A stretch of DNA of 64,000 nucleotides from assembly GCF_003634615.1 (NCBI RefSeq), contig NZ_RBKX01000001.1:2170001-2234000 (forward strand), written 5' to 3'. Of the stretch, positions 1-8,949 are shown in pieces. Both the position numbers and the translations under genes were made by a program. This DNA comes from Flavobacterium sp. 102. GTDB lineage: Bacteria > Bacteroidota > Bacteroidia > Flavobacteriales > Flavobacteriaceae. The notes beneath the pieces were generated by a model, which worked only from the letters and a program-made list of their open reading frames with translations, was not told the DNA's origin and made no database searches. Each line of letters opens with the position of its first letter. The stretch's first letter is position 1.

Positions 1-2037
1 TGGTATTTGGGTTTCAAACTCACGGATGTGTTGCGTGGCAATTGTTCCGTTGATTCCCGGTAAGTGGACATCCATCAGTACTAAATCAAAATCATTTTTG
101 GCTCGCATGACATTAATGGCTTCTTCACCGTTGTCGACGATTTTACATTTCATGCGTTTGTTTTCGAGCATTTTTTTGGTTACCATTTGGTTGATTTTGT
201 TGTCTTCTACAACCAAAATATTTTTACCGACTAAAATATCATCAGAATAAAGAAGTGGTTTTTCGACTTGAATTTCTTGATTTCCGTTGAGTAAATTAAG
301 TTCGAAGGCGAATGAAGTTCCTACGCCAACTTCACTTTTCAGCCCGATTTCGCCGCCTAATAAATCAACCAGTTTTTTTACGATAGTCAGACCTAAACCG
401 GTGCCGCCATATTTTCGGTTGATTTCGATAGAACCTTGGGAAAAACTGTCAAAAATGGTTTCTTGCTTTTCTTCCGGTATTCCGATTCCTGTATCGCGTA
501 TCTCAAAATTAATTCGGGAAAAATCACTGCCTTGATCAATCAATTTAGCAATCACATTTACTTCTCCGTTTTGGGTAAATTTCAAAGCATTATTGATTAA
601 ATTGATAAATATTTGAGACAATTTTGTTGGGTCACCAAGTAAAATTTCGGGGATGTTTTGGTCAATTTCTAAAGTGAATTTGTTGTTGTTTTTAGAAGCG
701 ATTTCATTCATCGAATTTTGAATGTTGGTTAACAATTGCTTCAGGTTGAAATGGATGTATTCAATTTCTATATTGCTCGAATCAATTCGGTTGATTTCCA
801 AAATTTCATTGATAAAAGTCATTAAATAATTCCCTGAAAACTTTAAGGAATTGAGATAATGTAATTGGTTTTGCTTCGGATTTTCTTCAATCAGCAAATG
901 TGTGATCCCATTAATTGCGTTCAAAGGAGTTCTTAATTCGTGACTTACGGTAGAAAGAAATTCGGCTCTGGCTTTAGACGCTTTTTCGGCTTTCTCTTTG
1001 GCCATTTGTAGTTCGATATTTTTTTCTTGCAGCAGTTCGTTTGATTTGCTTCGAATGATATTGTTTTTATATAAAGACAAACTTAAAAGCGATAAGATAG
1101 AGATTAAAGCGATTGCTAAAATGCTAATCAATTTTACAAACTTATTGGTTTTTTGTTGGGCTTCATTTTCTTTCGTCATTTGCTCAACGGCTTTCATTCG
1201 CTCACTTTCTTTGAACTCTTGGTAATCGTTGGCGTCTAATTTTTGGTTGCTCAAAAAGGAAAGGCTGTCTTTTATTACAAGATGCTCTTTTAAATAGTCA
1301 TGAGACTTTTTTAGATTTAATAATTTTTCATTGGTTCTGCTGAGTGACAATAAAATAGCTGCTTTTTGGTCTAAATTGGTATCTCTGGCATTCAAAACCA
1401 GTGCTCGGTTTAGATAGTTAACAGCAAGATTGTTATGGTTTAAGCTTTCTTCAATAGTACCCATTTGGTATAAAGCTTCTGCTTTGGATTTATAAATATC
1501 TTCAAGATCGGATTTTGAAATAATTTCATTAAATAATTTAGAAGCCAATTCGGTTTTGCCTTTGTTTTTATATAAAATTCCTTTTTGAAGTTTCAAAGGT
1601 TCGGAAGCATCTATTTTTAAAAGATTATAAATAGCTTGTGCTTTGTTGAAGTTGAGTTCAGCTTTGGTAAAATCATCCAAATTCATGTAGCACATTCCCA
1701 TATTGTAATAGCAAATTGCTTGTTGGCTTGTTGGTGGAATTGAACTTAATAAAGCTGCGCACTTTGAAAAAATTTCAACAGCATCACCATATTTTTTTAG
1801 TTCGAAATAAGTAGAGCCTAAAGAGTACCAAGCATCAGATTTTTGTTGGGTATTACCTTTAAATTTGGCATAATTAATCGCTTTTTGAGAGAAATAGAGC
1901 GAAGATTTGTAGTTGTTGATTTTTTTATTAAAATCGGCTAATTCTATGTAATAAGCCGTACTGTCTGTAGGTATTGCGACTTTTCTTTGACTAAAGCCAA
2001 GTGTTTGAAATAGTAATATAAACAATAACCATCTCAT
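1..2037 (-). CDS. Hybrid two-component sensor histidine kinase with TPR sensor region (3' end beyond window)
   Basis: Membrane sensor kinase; 679 codons are visible and only the end of the receiver domain is missing. Visible order: signal peptide (about residues 1-16, ending TLGFSQ), TPR-like helical repeats (about 20-285) expected outside the inner membrane, one membrane helix (about 298-320), a HisKA helix with H-box STVSHELRTPLN and phospho-acceptor His366, an HATPase domain (N-box INNALKFT, G1 DTGIGIP, G2 GGTGLGL), and a REC domain with acceptor Asp656 in LMDVHLP. Start ATG is preceded by a plausible promoter that overlaps the end of the neighbouring gap gene. TPR-hybrid kinases of this kind are common in Bacteroidota; the stimulus is unknown. 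No output domain is visible, so a further partner is likely. Confidence 0.93.
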   Translation of the reverse strand, partial: MRWLLFILLFQTLGFSQRKVAIPTDSTAYYIELADFNKKINNYKSSLYFSQKAINYAKFKGNTQQKSDAWYSLGSTYFELKKYGDAVEIFSKCAALLSSIPPTSQQAICYYNMGMCYMNLDDFTKAELNFNKAQAIYNLLKIDASEPLKLQKGILYKNKGKTELASKLFNEIISKSDLEDIYKSKAEALYQMGTIEESLNHNNLAVNYLNRALVLNARDTNLDQKAAILLSLSRTNEKLLNLKKSHDYLKEHLVIKDSLSFLSNQKLDANDYQEFKESERMKAVEQMTKENEAQQKTNKFVKLISILAIALISILSLLSLSLYKNNIIRSKSNELLQEKNIELQMAKEKAEKASKARAEFLSTVSHELRTPLNAINGITHLLIEENPKQNQLHYLNSLKFSGNYLMTFINEILEINRIDSSNIEIEYIHFNLKQLLTNIQNSMNEIASKNNNKFTLEIDQNIPEILLGDPTKLSQIFINLINNALKFTQNGEVNVIAKLIDQGSDFSRINFEIRDTGIGIPEEKQETIFDSFSQGSIEINRKYGGTGLGLTIVKKLVDLLGGEIGLKSEVGVGTSFAFELNLLNGNQEIQVEKPLLYSDDILVGKNILVVEDNKINQMVTKKMLENKRMKCKIVDNGEEAINVMRAKNDFDLVLMDVHLPGINGTIATQHIREFETQIP

Positions 2038-2069
2038 AGATTTCCGGGTTTAGAAAGGATTTAGATGTA

Positions 2070-2099
2070 TAAATGTAACGAAATTATTTTTCCAACAAA
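2070..2099 (-). promoter_or_regulatory. Putative promoter of the hybrid kinase
   Basis: On the minus strand TTTG (2099-2096), an 18-base spacer, then TACATTTA (2077-2070), one mismatch from the Bacteroidota -7 consensus TAnnTTTG. It lies 33 bases upstream of the kinase ATG and runs into the end of gap. Spacing equals that of the two best promoters in the window (ygiD, M28 peptidase). Confidence 0.45.
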
Positions 2100-3070
2100 A
2101 TAATCAGGTCAATTATTCGTGAAGAATAACCTATTTCGTTGTCATACCAACCTACAACTTTGACCATTTTACCAATGACAGAAGTAAGTTGCGCATCAAA
2201 CAAACAAGAGTTTTGGTTGCCCAATATGTCTACGGAAACGATTGGATCTTCTGTATAAGCGAGAATTCCCTTTAAGTTAGTAGCCGCTGCATTTTTGAAA
2301 GCCGAATTGATTTCTTCGATACTTACCTGTTTTTTGACATAACAAGTAATATCAGTTAGTGAACCATCAGGAACCGGAACACGAATACCGCTACCACCGA
2401 TTTTGCCTTCCATTTCCGGGAAAATTTTGGTTAAGGCTTTGGCTGCACCGGTTGTGGTTGGTACAATTGACTGGCTTGCCCCACGAGCGCGACGCAAATC
2501 TTTATGCGGTTGATCGTGAAGACTTTGGTCAGTAGTGTAGGAGTGAACCGTTGTAATATAGGCTTGTTCAATACCGCATAATTCATTGATGACTTTAATC
2601 ATCGGCGCGGCATTGTTGGTCGTGCAACTCGCATTGGAAACAATGAGTTCTGTCCCATCAAGAATATTTTCGTTGACGCCAAGAACTACGGTTTTAATTT
2701 CGGGCACTTCACTTGGTGCGGAAAGGATTACTCTTTTGGCACCGACCGATATATGTTGGTTGATTTCATCGAAAGTTTTGTATTTGCCGGTACTTTCTAC
2801 TACAAAATCGATGTTCTCCCATTGGAGCTTACTGATTTCTCTTTCGTGGAAAAAAGTGTAATGTTTTCCGCCAACAATTATCGATTGCTCATCAAACGAA
2901 ACATCATAAGGTAAAACGCCGTGTATGCTATCGTATTTGATTAAATGCGCCATCGTTCGATTGTCGGCAATATCATTGATAGCAACTACTTCAATACTTG
3001 GATGGTTTAAAAGTAATCGGAATAAGTTGCGTCCTATTCTTCCAAAACCGTTGATGGCAATTTTTGTCAT
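2084..3070 (-). CDS. gap: Glyceraldehyde-3-phosphate dehydrogenase, type I
   Basis: Cytosolic NAD(P)-dependent oxidation and phosphorylation of glyceraldehyde 3-phosphate (glycolysis or gluconeogenesis). The N-terminal Rossmann motif INGFGRIGRN and an acidic residue in AINDIAD (suggesting NAD preference) are followed by the catalytic Cys149 in SNASCTTN and the usual TTVHSYT and TGAAKA segments. At 328 residues it is slightly shorter than the usual 330-340. The segment DLRRARGASQSIVPTTTG resembles the Gap2/Epd-like branch more than classical GapA, so a second gap gene elsewhere in the genome is possible. Monocistronic as far as can be seen; it precedes the hybrid kinase gene on the same strand. 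Confidence 0.95.
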   Translation of the reverse strand: MTKIAINGFGRIGRNLFRLLLNHPSIEVVAINDIADNRTMAHLIKYDSIHGVLPYDVSFDEQSIIVGGKHYTFFHEREISKLQWENIDFVVESTGKYKTFDEINQHISVGAKRVILSAPSEVPEIKTVVLGVNENILDGTELIVSNASCTTNNAAPMIKVINELCGIEQAYITTVHSYTTDQSLHDQPHKDLRRARGASQSIVPTTTGAAKALTKIFPEMEGKIGGSGIRVPVPDGSLTDITCYVKKQVSIEEINSAFKNAAATNLKGILAYTEDPIVSVDILGNQNSCLFDAQLTSVIGKMVKVVGWYDNEIGYSSRIIDLIILLEK

Positions 3071-3147
3071 AAGTCTTAAAGTCTTAACGTCTTAAAGTGT
3101 TAAAGTCAATTTTTATGTCTTTCGACTTTTGACTTTACGATTTTCGA
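3071..3147. repeat. Short degenerate tandem repeat between lipA and gap
   Basis: The spacer consists largely of imperfect copies of AAGTCTTA-like units (3071-3107) followed by two TTTCGACTTTTGACTTTACG-like units. It has no coding potential. It resembles the low-complexity satellite-like spacers seen again at 10474-10509. Confidence 0.5.
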
Positions 3148-4017
3148 CTATAGTATATGTTTTTCAGCGTGATAAGAAGAACGTACCAAAGCACCGCTTT
3201 CCACATGACGGAATCCCATTTCCTTTCCGATTTTTTCGTATTTCTCGAATTGTTCGGGTCTGATGAATTCTTTTACGGGCAAGTGTTTTTTGCTCGGTTG
3301 CAAATATTGTCCGATAGTTACTATATCTACGTCATTGTCGCGCAAGTCTTGCATGGTTTGGATTACTTCTTCTTCGGTTTCGCCTAAGCCAAGCATGATG
3401 CCCGATTTGGTTCTTTTGATTCCTTGTTGTTTTAAGTATTTCAACACGGCCAAACTTCGGTCATATTTTGCCTGAATTCTAACTTCACGAGTTAATCGGC
3501 GTACTGTTTCTACATTATGCGAAACTACTTCCGGATTGGCTTCTACGATTCGGTCGATAATTCTTTCTACACCTTGGAAATCGGGAATTAAGGTTTCCAA
3601 AGTTGTTTCGGGATTCATTCTGCGAATGGCTTGTACGGTTTCGAACCAAATGATGGAACCCATATCTTTCAAATCATCGCGGTCAACGCTGGTGATTACG
3701 GCATGTTTGATTTTCATGATTTTAATGGAACGCGCAACTTTTTCAGGTTCGTCCCAATCTACCGTTTCCGGTCTTCCGGTTTTTACACCACAAAAACCGC
3801 ACGAACGCGTACAGATATTCCCTAAAATCATAAAGGTTGCGGTGCCTTCGCCCCAACATTCGCCCATATTAGGACAACTGCCCGAAGTACAAATCGTGTT
3901 GAGCTTATATTTGTCGACTAAACCACGAAGTTCAGTGTATTTTTGACCGATAGGCAATTTTACTTTTAACCATTTTGGTTTGCCGACCGGTTGGTTGCTT
4001 TCGAGTACTGATTCCAT
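3148..4017 (-). CDS. lipA: Lipoyl synthase
   Basis: Radical SAM enzyme inserting two sulfurs into octanoyl groups on E2 and H proteins to make the lipoyl cofactor. Two cluster motifs are visible: an auxiliary 4Fe-4S set ([12 protein letters not shown], near residues 45-56) and the radical-SAM CxxxCxxC (CTRSCGFC, near 70-77), plus the C-terminal RSSYHAE segment carrying the conserved serine. The reading frame opens at 4047, but I chose ATG 4017 (289 residues) because a good -7 element (4037-4044) lies between the two candidate ATGs and because MESVLE matches the usual N terminus. It is functionally linked to lpdA in this window, whose complexes use lipoyl groups. Confidence 0.96.
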   Translation of the reverse strand: MESVLESNQPVGKPKWLKVKLPIGQKYTELRGLVDKYKLNTICTSGSCPNMGECWGEGTATFMILGNICTRSCGFCGVKTGRPETVDWDEPEKVARSIKIMKIKHAVITSVDRDDLKDMGSIIWFETVQAIRRMNPETTLETLIPDFQGVERIIDRIVEANPEVVSHNVETVRRLTREVRIQAKYDRSLAVLKYLKQQGIKRTKSGIMLGLGETEEEVIQTMQDLRDNDVDIVTIGQYLQPSKKHLPVKEFIRPEQFEKYEKIGKEMGFRHVESGALVRSSYHAEKHIL

Positions 4018-4036
4018 AATTGCAATTTGCGAAATG

Positions 4037-4044
4037 CAAAGATA
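4037..4044 (-). promoter_or_regulatory. -7 element TATCTTTG of lipA
   Basis: Perfect TAnnTTTG on the minus strand, 19 bases before ATG 4017. No clear -33 TTG at the expected distance. It places the transcription start inside the longer open frame and so decides the start codon. Confidence 0.6.
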
Positions 4045-4106
4045 CAAAGGTTGGATTTAGAATTTGGGATTTTGAATTCAGAAATTGTTGTTAAAAGCGA
4101 GTTTTT

Positions 4107-5351
4107 TTACTCCACAAAATCCATATGCTTGTTATGAGTTTCACTGATCGTTAAAGTAGCATAAATTCCCAAAGAAAAGGCAATCAAACCTATGATGGCT
4201 GCGGAAAAAATTACGGTATTGTTTTGTTTTAAATAATCGAAACCTACCAACATAATTGGCACTGTGCCACGAACCATATTCGGAACACTAGTGGTTGCGG
4301 TACTTCGCATATTGGTGCCAAATTGTTCTGCAGAAACCGTAACAAACATCGCCCAAAAGCCACAACCTAAACCAATCCAACCACAATAAAAGTAATACAT
4401 GTTTTCGGTTTTATTACCACTAAAAAGGAGCAAAGCAACACCAACAAAAGTAAATAGCAACATGTATAGAATAGTTCTCTTTCGCGAATGCAATGCTTGT
4501 GAAATAAAACCACAAGAGAAATCACCAACAGAAGTTGAAATATAAGTCCACATAATGGCTTTTCCCGGATCGATGGATGTGATGCCCATTTCAGGGGCAA
4601 ATTGATTGGCCATAAAAACTAAAATTCCAATGCAATACCAAATGGGAACACCAATCAAAATGCACTTTATGTATTTGACAAAAAGCTTTTTTTGGGTAAA
4701 AAAAGCTAAAAAATCGCCTCTTTTAATCGAACTATTTTCTTTGACGATTTTAAACATACCACTTTCAGCCACACTAATTCTAAGTACGAGTAACATTAAC
4801 CCTAATCCACCACCAATGAAATATGCGGTGGTCCAACTTCCGGCGAGTTCGACTGTAAATTGTGCTACAACAGCACCTAAAACACCAAAACCGGCTACTA
4901 TAGAAGTTCCGATAGCACGTAATTCTTTGGGTAAAGTTTCGGAAACCAAAGTGATTCCGGCACCCAATTCTCCTGCCAAACCAATACCGGCAATGAATCG
5001 CAACCAAGCATAAATTACTCCTTTGTCAGCAAAATCCATTTGAGGTAAAAACCCACAGGCAATATTGGCTAAAGAATAAACGATTATGGAACCAAATAAA
5101 ACAGAAAGCCTGCCTTTTTTATCTCCGAAGATACCCCAAATAATACCGCCTAAAACCAAACCGACCATTTGATAATTGAGAATCATGGTGCCAACTGTAT
5201 CAGCTTCCAAACCCATGTCGTTCAAACTGGGAATTCGAACGATTCCAAATAACAATAAATCATAAATATCCACAAAATAGCCCAAAGAGGCAATGATAAC
5301 AGGAAAACCGAATAAGTGTTTTAGTTTTTCCTGACGGGTAAATTGTTGCAT
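4107..5351 (-). CDS. MFS transporter, metabolite:H+ symporter-like
   Basis: Inner-membrane secondary transporter of 414 residues with about twelve hydrophobic segments. The MFS motif A variant GDKKGRLSVLFGS follows the second helix, and RFIAGIGLAGELGAGITLVSE resembles the segment typical of the metabolite:H+ symporter branch (ProP/ShiA-like). The substrate cannot be told from sequence. It is transcribed divergently from the ygiD-like dioxygenase, with a 123-base region between the two starts holding promoters for both. Start ATG has no Shine-Dalgarno, as is normal here. Confidence 0.88.
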   Translation of the reverse strand: MQQFTRQEKLKHLFGFPVIIASLGYFVDIYDLLLFGIVRIPSLNDMGLEADTVGTMILNYQMVGLVLGGIIWGIFGDKKGRLSVLFGSIIVYSLANIACGFLPQMDFADKGVIYAWLRFIAGIGLAGELGAGITLVSETLPKELRAIGTSIVAGFGVLGAVVAQFTVELAGSWTTAYFIGGGLGLMLLVLRISVAESGMFKIVKENSSIKRGDFLAFFTQKKLFVKYIKCILIGVPIWYCIGILVFMANQFAPEMGITSIDPGKAIMWTYISTSVGDFSCGFISQALHSRKRTILYMLLFTFVGVALLLFSGNKTENMYYFYCGWIGLGCGFWAMFVTVSAEQFGTNMRSTATTSVPNMVRGTVPIMLVGFDYLKQNNTVIFSAAIIGLIAFSLGIYATLTISETHNKHMDFVE

Positions 5352-5375
5352 TTGTTTGGTTTAGATAGTAGCAAC

Positions 5376-5383
5376 CAAATATA
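5376..5383 (-). promoter_or_regulatory. -7 element TATATTTG of the MFS transporter
   Basis: Perfect TAnnTTTG on the minus strand, 24 bases ahead of ATG 5351. No TTG at the -33 distance. Confidence 0.5.
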
Positions 5384-5425
5384 TAATTTTTTGGGTTTGT
5401 AGTGTTAATTTTTCTGTAATGAGGA

Positions 5426-5454
5426 TTGGTTGTTAATCAGATGTTTTACATTTG
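5426..5454 (+). promoter_or_regulatory. Bacteroidota promoter of the ygiD-like gene
   Basis: TTG at 5426-5428, an 18-base spacer, then TACATTTG at 5447-5454, a full match to TTG-N18-TAnnTTTG. The -7 element is embedded in the 20-base palindrome at 5448-5467. Confidence 0.7.
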
Positions 5455-5467
5455 TATATACAAATGT
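5448..5467. promoter_or_regulatory. Perfect 20-base palindrome, likely operator
   Basis: ACATTTGTATATACAAATGT is its own reverse complement over all 20 bases. It covers most of the -7 element and the predicted transcription start of the dioxygenase gene, the usual place for a repressor site. No regulator gene adjoins it. It ends 7 bases before the ATG. Confidence 0.6.
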
Positions 5468-5474
5468 TGTAATA

Positions 5475-6353
5475 ATGAAACGAAGCAGTTTTATAAAATT
5501 AACGATAGGAGGAACTACAATGATGGCACTAAACCCTTTATACAATTGGACAAAAGACTTAAGGGAAACGGATATTAAACTTCCGGTTTTGTTTATAGGT
5601 CACGGTTCACCCATGAACGGAATTGAGGACAATGAATTTTCAAGAACTTGGACGAAATACGGAAATGAAATTCCTCGACCAAAAGCGGTTTTAGTGGTTT
5701 CAGCGCATTGGTTGACCAAAGGAACCCATATTACTGCTATGGAAAATCCGCAAACCATTCACGATTTCGGCGGTTTTCCTCAAGCTTTATTTGACGTGCA
5801 ATATCTTGCAAAAGGCAACCCAGAATTGGCTCTGGAAACGTCAAAATTAATTACTTCTACTCAGGTTGAACTCGACCACGATTGGGGTTTAGACCACGGT
5901 ACTTGGACGGTTGTCAGACATATGTATCCGGATGCAGATATTCCGGTATTGCAGTTGAGTATTGATTACAGTAAACCTCCACAATACCATTATGATTTAG
6001 CAAAAGAATTGACTTCATTACGCAAAAAAGGAGTTTTAATAATCGGCAGTGGAAATATGGTTCATAACTTGAGAATGGTTGCTTGGGATAAACTCAATAA
6101 ATCTGAATTTGGTTATGATTGGGCAAATGAAATCAATCAAGTTTTTAAAGAAAAAATAACTTCCGGAGATGCTAAATCGCTTATCGCTTATGAAAAATTA
6201 GGAAGTGCCGCCAAGTTGGCCATACCAACGCCCGATCATTATTATCCTTTATTGTATACTTTGGGATTGCAAGATGAAAAGGATGAAGTCAGTTTCTTTA
6301 ATGACAAAGCTGTTGGTGGTTCACTTACTATGACTTCGGTTAAATTCGGATAA
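5475..6353 (+). CDS. ygiD: 4,5-DOPA extradiol dioxygenase-like protein (LigB superfamily)
   Basis: Non-heme iron or zinc dependent ring-opening dioxygenase family, 292 residues. Conserved pieces: LFIGHGSPMNGIEDNEF near the start, VVSAHWLTKGTH, the DFGGFPQALFDVQY segment, DHDWGLDHGTWTVVRHM and IIGSGNMVHNLR, which together hold the metal-binding histidines. The N terminus is a hydrophobic leader (MKRSSFIKLTIGGTTMMAL), which could be a weak export signal; most relatives start directly at the PVLFIGHGSP segment. The frame opens earlier at a TTG (5430), but that lies upstream of the promoter, so ATG 5475 is the start. Substrate in vivo is unknown. Confidence 0.9.
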   Translation: MKRSSFIKLTIGGTTMMALNPLYNWTKDLRETDIKLPVLFIGHGSPMNGIEDNEFSRTWTKYGNEIPRPKAVLVVSAHWLTKGTHITAMENPQTIHDFGGFPQALFDVQYLAKGNPELALETSKLITSTQVELDHDWGLDHGTWTVVRHMYPDADIPVLQLSIDYSKPPQYHYDLAKELTSLRKKGVLIIGSGNMVHNLRMVAWDKLNKSEFGYDWANEINQVFKEKITSGDAKSLIAYEKLGSAAKLAIPTPDHYYPLLYTLGLQDEKDEVSFFNDKAVGGSLTMTSVKFG

Positions 6354-6367
6354 AAAGAATAGTTAAT

Positions 6368-7459
6368 TTACAATCGCAATAATTTTTTAGTTTTAGGCAT
6401 CAAACCACCTTTGTGCAGTAAAACGGAAATGGCTTTTGATCTTAAATAAGAAACACTCATGTAAACAAATCCATCTTTGCCCGATTGATTTCCCCAAGAG
6501 TTTTTGACTTTGTAATACACATTTCCCTTTTGATCTTTAACTTTCCCAACAATATGCATCAAATGGTCGTCCTGCGTATTGTAATTCTCAAATTCCGCTT
6601 GGCGAAATTCAGGAGTAATCGTCTTTTCGGGTTTAATTTCGTCCAAAATGGCTGTTGCATCTTCCGGTTTTTCAGGAATGACTGCGATGCCTTTGGTGCC
6701 GGAAAAAGTTGTTTCACTAACATCACTATCAAGGGCAAGGGTAAACCCTTTTTCAAGCGCATAATCAATGTTTTGAACAAACTCATCTAAAGGTAAATTG
6801 TAAAAATAACCGTTGGAAAAATTATCGGGTATGTTCAGAATGAATTTAGAGTAAAAAGGTTCGTGAGTAAAAGAAGTGATGGTTACATAGTCGTTTAGAT
6901 CGATCTTGTAATTAGTTAAAAATGTTTTGGCGTTGATTGGATTTGCATTTTCAGACTTGCCCATGTATTGGTCTAAAACAGCAATGTAATCCGCTTTCCA
7001 TGTTGGATATTTTGCAGGCGTTTCTGCAACTGTTTTTTTTAGTATTTCTTCCAATGCTACAACCATTTTGGAATGGTCATATTTGTCATCGGGGTTTAAT
7101 TTACCTAAAAAATCGCTTTGCAAAACAACACCATATTTTCGGGCGCTATTGATCACATCATGATTTAATCCGCCTTCACCGAATTGGGTTTTGCCTTGAC
7201 GCATGACATAATTATCCGCTTTGTCTATATAAGTATTTCTCACATTGTACATTTCAGATAAGTCTATTTTTATGCCTTTAGTACGAATGATTTCAGCTTC
7301 TAAAAAGGAAGTAGAGGAAAAGCTCCAACAGGTTCCGGTGTTTTGCTGTGTGATAACGGGAGTAATCTCTATGTTTGTAATGGGTTGAAAATCATATTTT
7401 TGAGAAAATGTATTTAAACTGAAAAAAAAGGATAAAAAAAGAAGCAATGTTTTATTCAT
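6368..7459 (-). CDS. Secreted C1-family (papain/bleomycin hydrolase-like) cysteine peptidase
   Basis: 363 residues with signal peptide MNKTLLLFLSFFFSLNTFSQ. The catalytic cysteine lies in QQNTGTCWSFSSTS, the histidine in DDHLMHIVGKV and the asparagine in VKNSWGNQSG, in the order expected for clan CA. The large middle region (about residues 90-270) fits the aminopeptidase C / bleomycin hydrolase subfamily, though those enzymes are usually cytosolic and this one has an export signal. No lipobox is visible, so it is probably periplasmic. It is monocistronic and divergent from menB. Confidence 0.9.
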   Translation of the reverse strand: MNKTLLLFLSFFFSLNTFSQKYDFQPITNIEITPVITQQNTGTCWSFSSTSFLEAEIIRTKGIKIDLSEMYNVRNTYIDKADNYVMRQGKTQFGEGGLNHDVINSARKYGVVLQSDFLGKLNPDDKYDHSKMVVALEEILKKTVAETPAKYPTWKADYIAVLDQYMGKSENANPINAKTFLTNYKIDLNDYVTITSFTHEPFYSKFILNIPDNFSNGYFYNLPLDEFVQNIDYALEKGFTLALDSDVSETTFSGTKGIAVIPEKPEDATAILDEIKPEKTITPEFRQAEFENYNTQDDHLMHIVGKVKDQKGNVYYKVKNSWGNQSGKDGFVYMSVSYLRSKAISVLLHKGGLMPKTKKLLRL

Positions 7460-7509
7460 AAGAATCTGATTTGTGATGACGCTAAAGTCAAAAAATGATT
7501 TATTTTTAC

Positions 7510-7529
7510 GCTAAAATAATAGTTTTAGC
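7510..7529. promoter_or_regulatory. Inverted repeat in the menB upstream region
   Basis: GCTAAAA, 6-base spacer TAATAG, TTTTAGC: a perfect 7-base inverted repeat midway between the divergent peptidase and menB genes. It may be an operator or chance in AT-rich DNA. A further partial GACGCTAAAG copy lies at about 7478-7487. Confidence 0.35.
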
Positions 7530-7585
7530 TTGCTAACGTTTATTTTTAACTAAAATATATGAATCCTATTTAAACCAAATTTTAA

Positions 7586-8428
7586 ATGAGCACAATCAAT
7601 TGGATTACCGCCAAAGAATTTGAAGATATCACTTATAAAAAATGTAATGGTGTTGCCAGAATAGCGTTTAACCGACCAAATGTTCGCAACGCTTTCCGAC
7701 CGAAAACCACTAGCGAATTATACAACGCTTTTTACGACGCTATGGAAGATACTTCTATCGGAGTGGTTTTGCTATCCGGCGAAGGTCCGAGTACCAAAGA
7801 TGGTGTTTGGTCGTTTTGTAGCGGTGGCGACCAAAAAGCACGCGGTCATCAAGGTTATGTTGGCGAAGACGGTTATCATCGATTGAATATATTGGAAGTC
7901 CAACGTTTAATTCGGTTTATGCCAAAAGTGGTGATTGCGGTTGTTCCCGGTTGGGCTGTTGGCGGCGGACACAGTTTGCATGTTGTTTGCGACTTGACAT
8001 TAGCCAGCAAAGAACACGCCATTTTTAAACAAACCGATGCTGATGTGACGAGTTTTGACGGCGGTTACGGTTCGGCTTATTTGGCCAAAATGGTTGGACA
8101 AAAGAAAGCCCGTGAGATTTTCTTTTTAGGTCGAAATTATTCCGCACAAGAGGCGCATGATATGGGAATGGTGAATGCCGTGATTCCGCATGAAAAATTG
8201 GAAGACACCGCTTATCAATGGGCACAAGAAATATTAGAGAAATCGCCAACGTCAATTAAAATGTTAAAATTCGCCATGAATTTAACCGATGACGGTATGG
8301 TAGGACAGCAAGTTTTTGCCGGAGAAGCTACGCGTTTGGCTTATATGACTGACGAAGCGATAGAAGGTAGAAACGCCTTTTTGGAAAAAAGAAAACCGAA
8401 TTTCGGAAAGAATAAATGGATTCCTTAA
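7586..8428 (+). CDS. menB: 1,4-dihydroxy-2-naphthoyl-CoA synthase
   Basis: Crotonase-fold enzyme closing the second ring in menaquinone biosynthesis (o-succinylbenzoyl-CoA to DHNA-CoA). Typical MenB features: RPNVRNAFRPKT near the N terminus, the CoA and oxyanion-hole segments VWSFCSGGDQKARG and VPGWAVGGGHSLHVVCDLT, and TSFDGGYGSAYLAKMVGQKKAREIFF-type active-site loop residues (here the key Asp and Gly-Tyr pair are present). 280 residues, normal length. It heads a plus-strand run leading through two PH-domain genes to menA and later menC; menD, menE and menF are not in the window. Confidence 0.96.
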   Translation: MSTINWITAKEFEDITYKKCNGVARIAFNRPNVRNAFRPKTTSELYNAFYDAMEDTSIGVVLLSGEGPSTKDGVWSFCSGGDQKARGHQGYVGEDGYHRLNILEVQRLIRFMPKVVIAVVPGWAVGGGHSLHVVCDLTLASKEHAIFKQTDADVTSFDGGYGSAYLAKMVGQKKAREIFFLGRNYSAQEAHDMGMVNAVIPHEKLEDTAYQWAQEILEKSPTSIKMLKFAMNLTDDGMVGQQVFAGEATRLAYMTDEAIEGRNAFLEKRKPNFGKNKWIP

Positions 8429-8949
8429 TGACTATGGAAAACTTTACAAACGAAACGATAGATACTTCAAACTTGCCAAGGTACGAAACCGTTGCTCTGA
8501 CCAAATTACATCCGAATTATTGGAAAGAAATTTTGATTTCTAGAGGTTTAGTGCTTTTGGTTTTAGGAATTGCCGTTGTTTTTGGAGTTGTTTTTATAGA
8601 AGAACTAACTGATTATAAAGGGCTTGTCGTTTCAATTTACGGCCTATTTGTTTTGGTGTTTTTTTTCTTCTCAAATATAGCTTACAAGAAAAAAGCCTAT
8701 GCTTTCAGAAACCACGATGTGATTTTTCGAAGCGGTATTATTGCCACCAACACGATGGTGATTCCCTATAATCGTGTTCAACACGTGGCACTTCATGAAG
8801 GTTTTATTGCTCGATTTTTTGGTTTAGCCAAAGTTGAAATTTTCACAGCCGGTGGTGTTTCCAGTGACTTGGAGATTCCGGGTATTGCCAAAGAAGAAGC
8901 CGAGAACATCAAACAATTGCTTATGGGCAAAATTCAAAAGCAATTGTAA
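8428..8949 (+). CDS. PH-domain (YdbS-like) membrane protein
   Basis: Short protein with two membrane helices (about residues 30-75) followed by a bacterial PH domain (bPH2), with the stretch FRNHDVIFRSGIIATNTMVIPYNRVQHV typical of the family. The frame is open from an ATG at 8416; I prefer ATG 8428, which overlaps the menB stop as TAATG, a translational-coupling arrangement; ATG 8434 is also possible. In other bacteria YdbS/YdbT pairs form membrane complexes of uncertain role. Its stop overlaps the start of the next gene, again as TAATG. Confidence 0.85.
   Translation: MTMENFTNETIDTSNLPRYETVALTKLHPNYWKEILISRGLVLLVLGIAVVFGVVFIEELTDYKGLVVSIYGLFVLVFFFFSNIAYKKKAYAFRNHDVIFRSGIIATNTMVIPYNRVQHVALHEGFIARFFGLAKVEIFTAGGVSSDLEIPGIAKEEAENIKQLLMGKIQKQL

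Noticed and set aside
2586..3946. Plus-strand open frames of up to 136 codons opposite gap and lipA
   Set aside because: They run antisense to well-conserved genes, have no homologous look and no promoter; shadows of the real genes.
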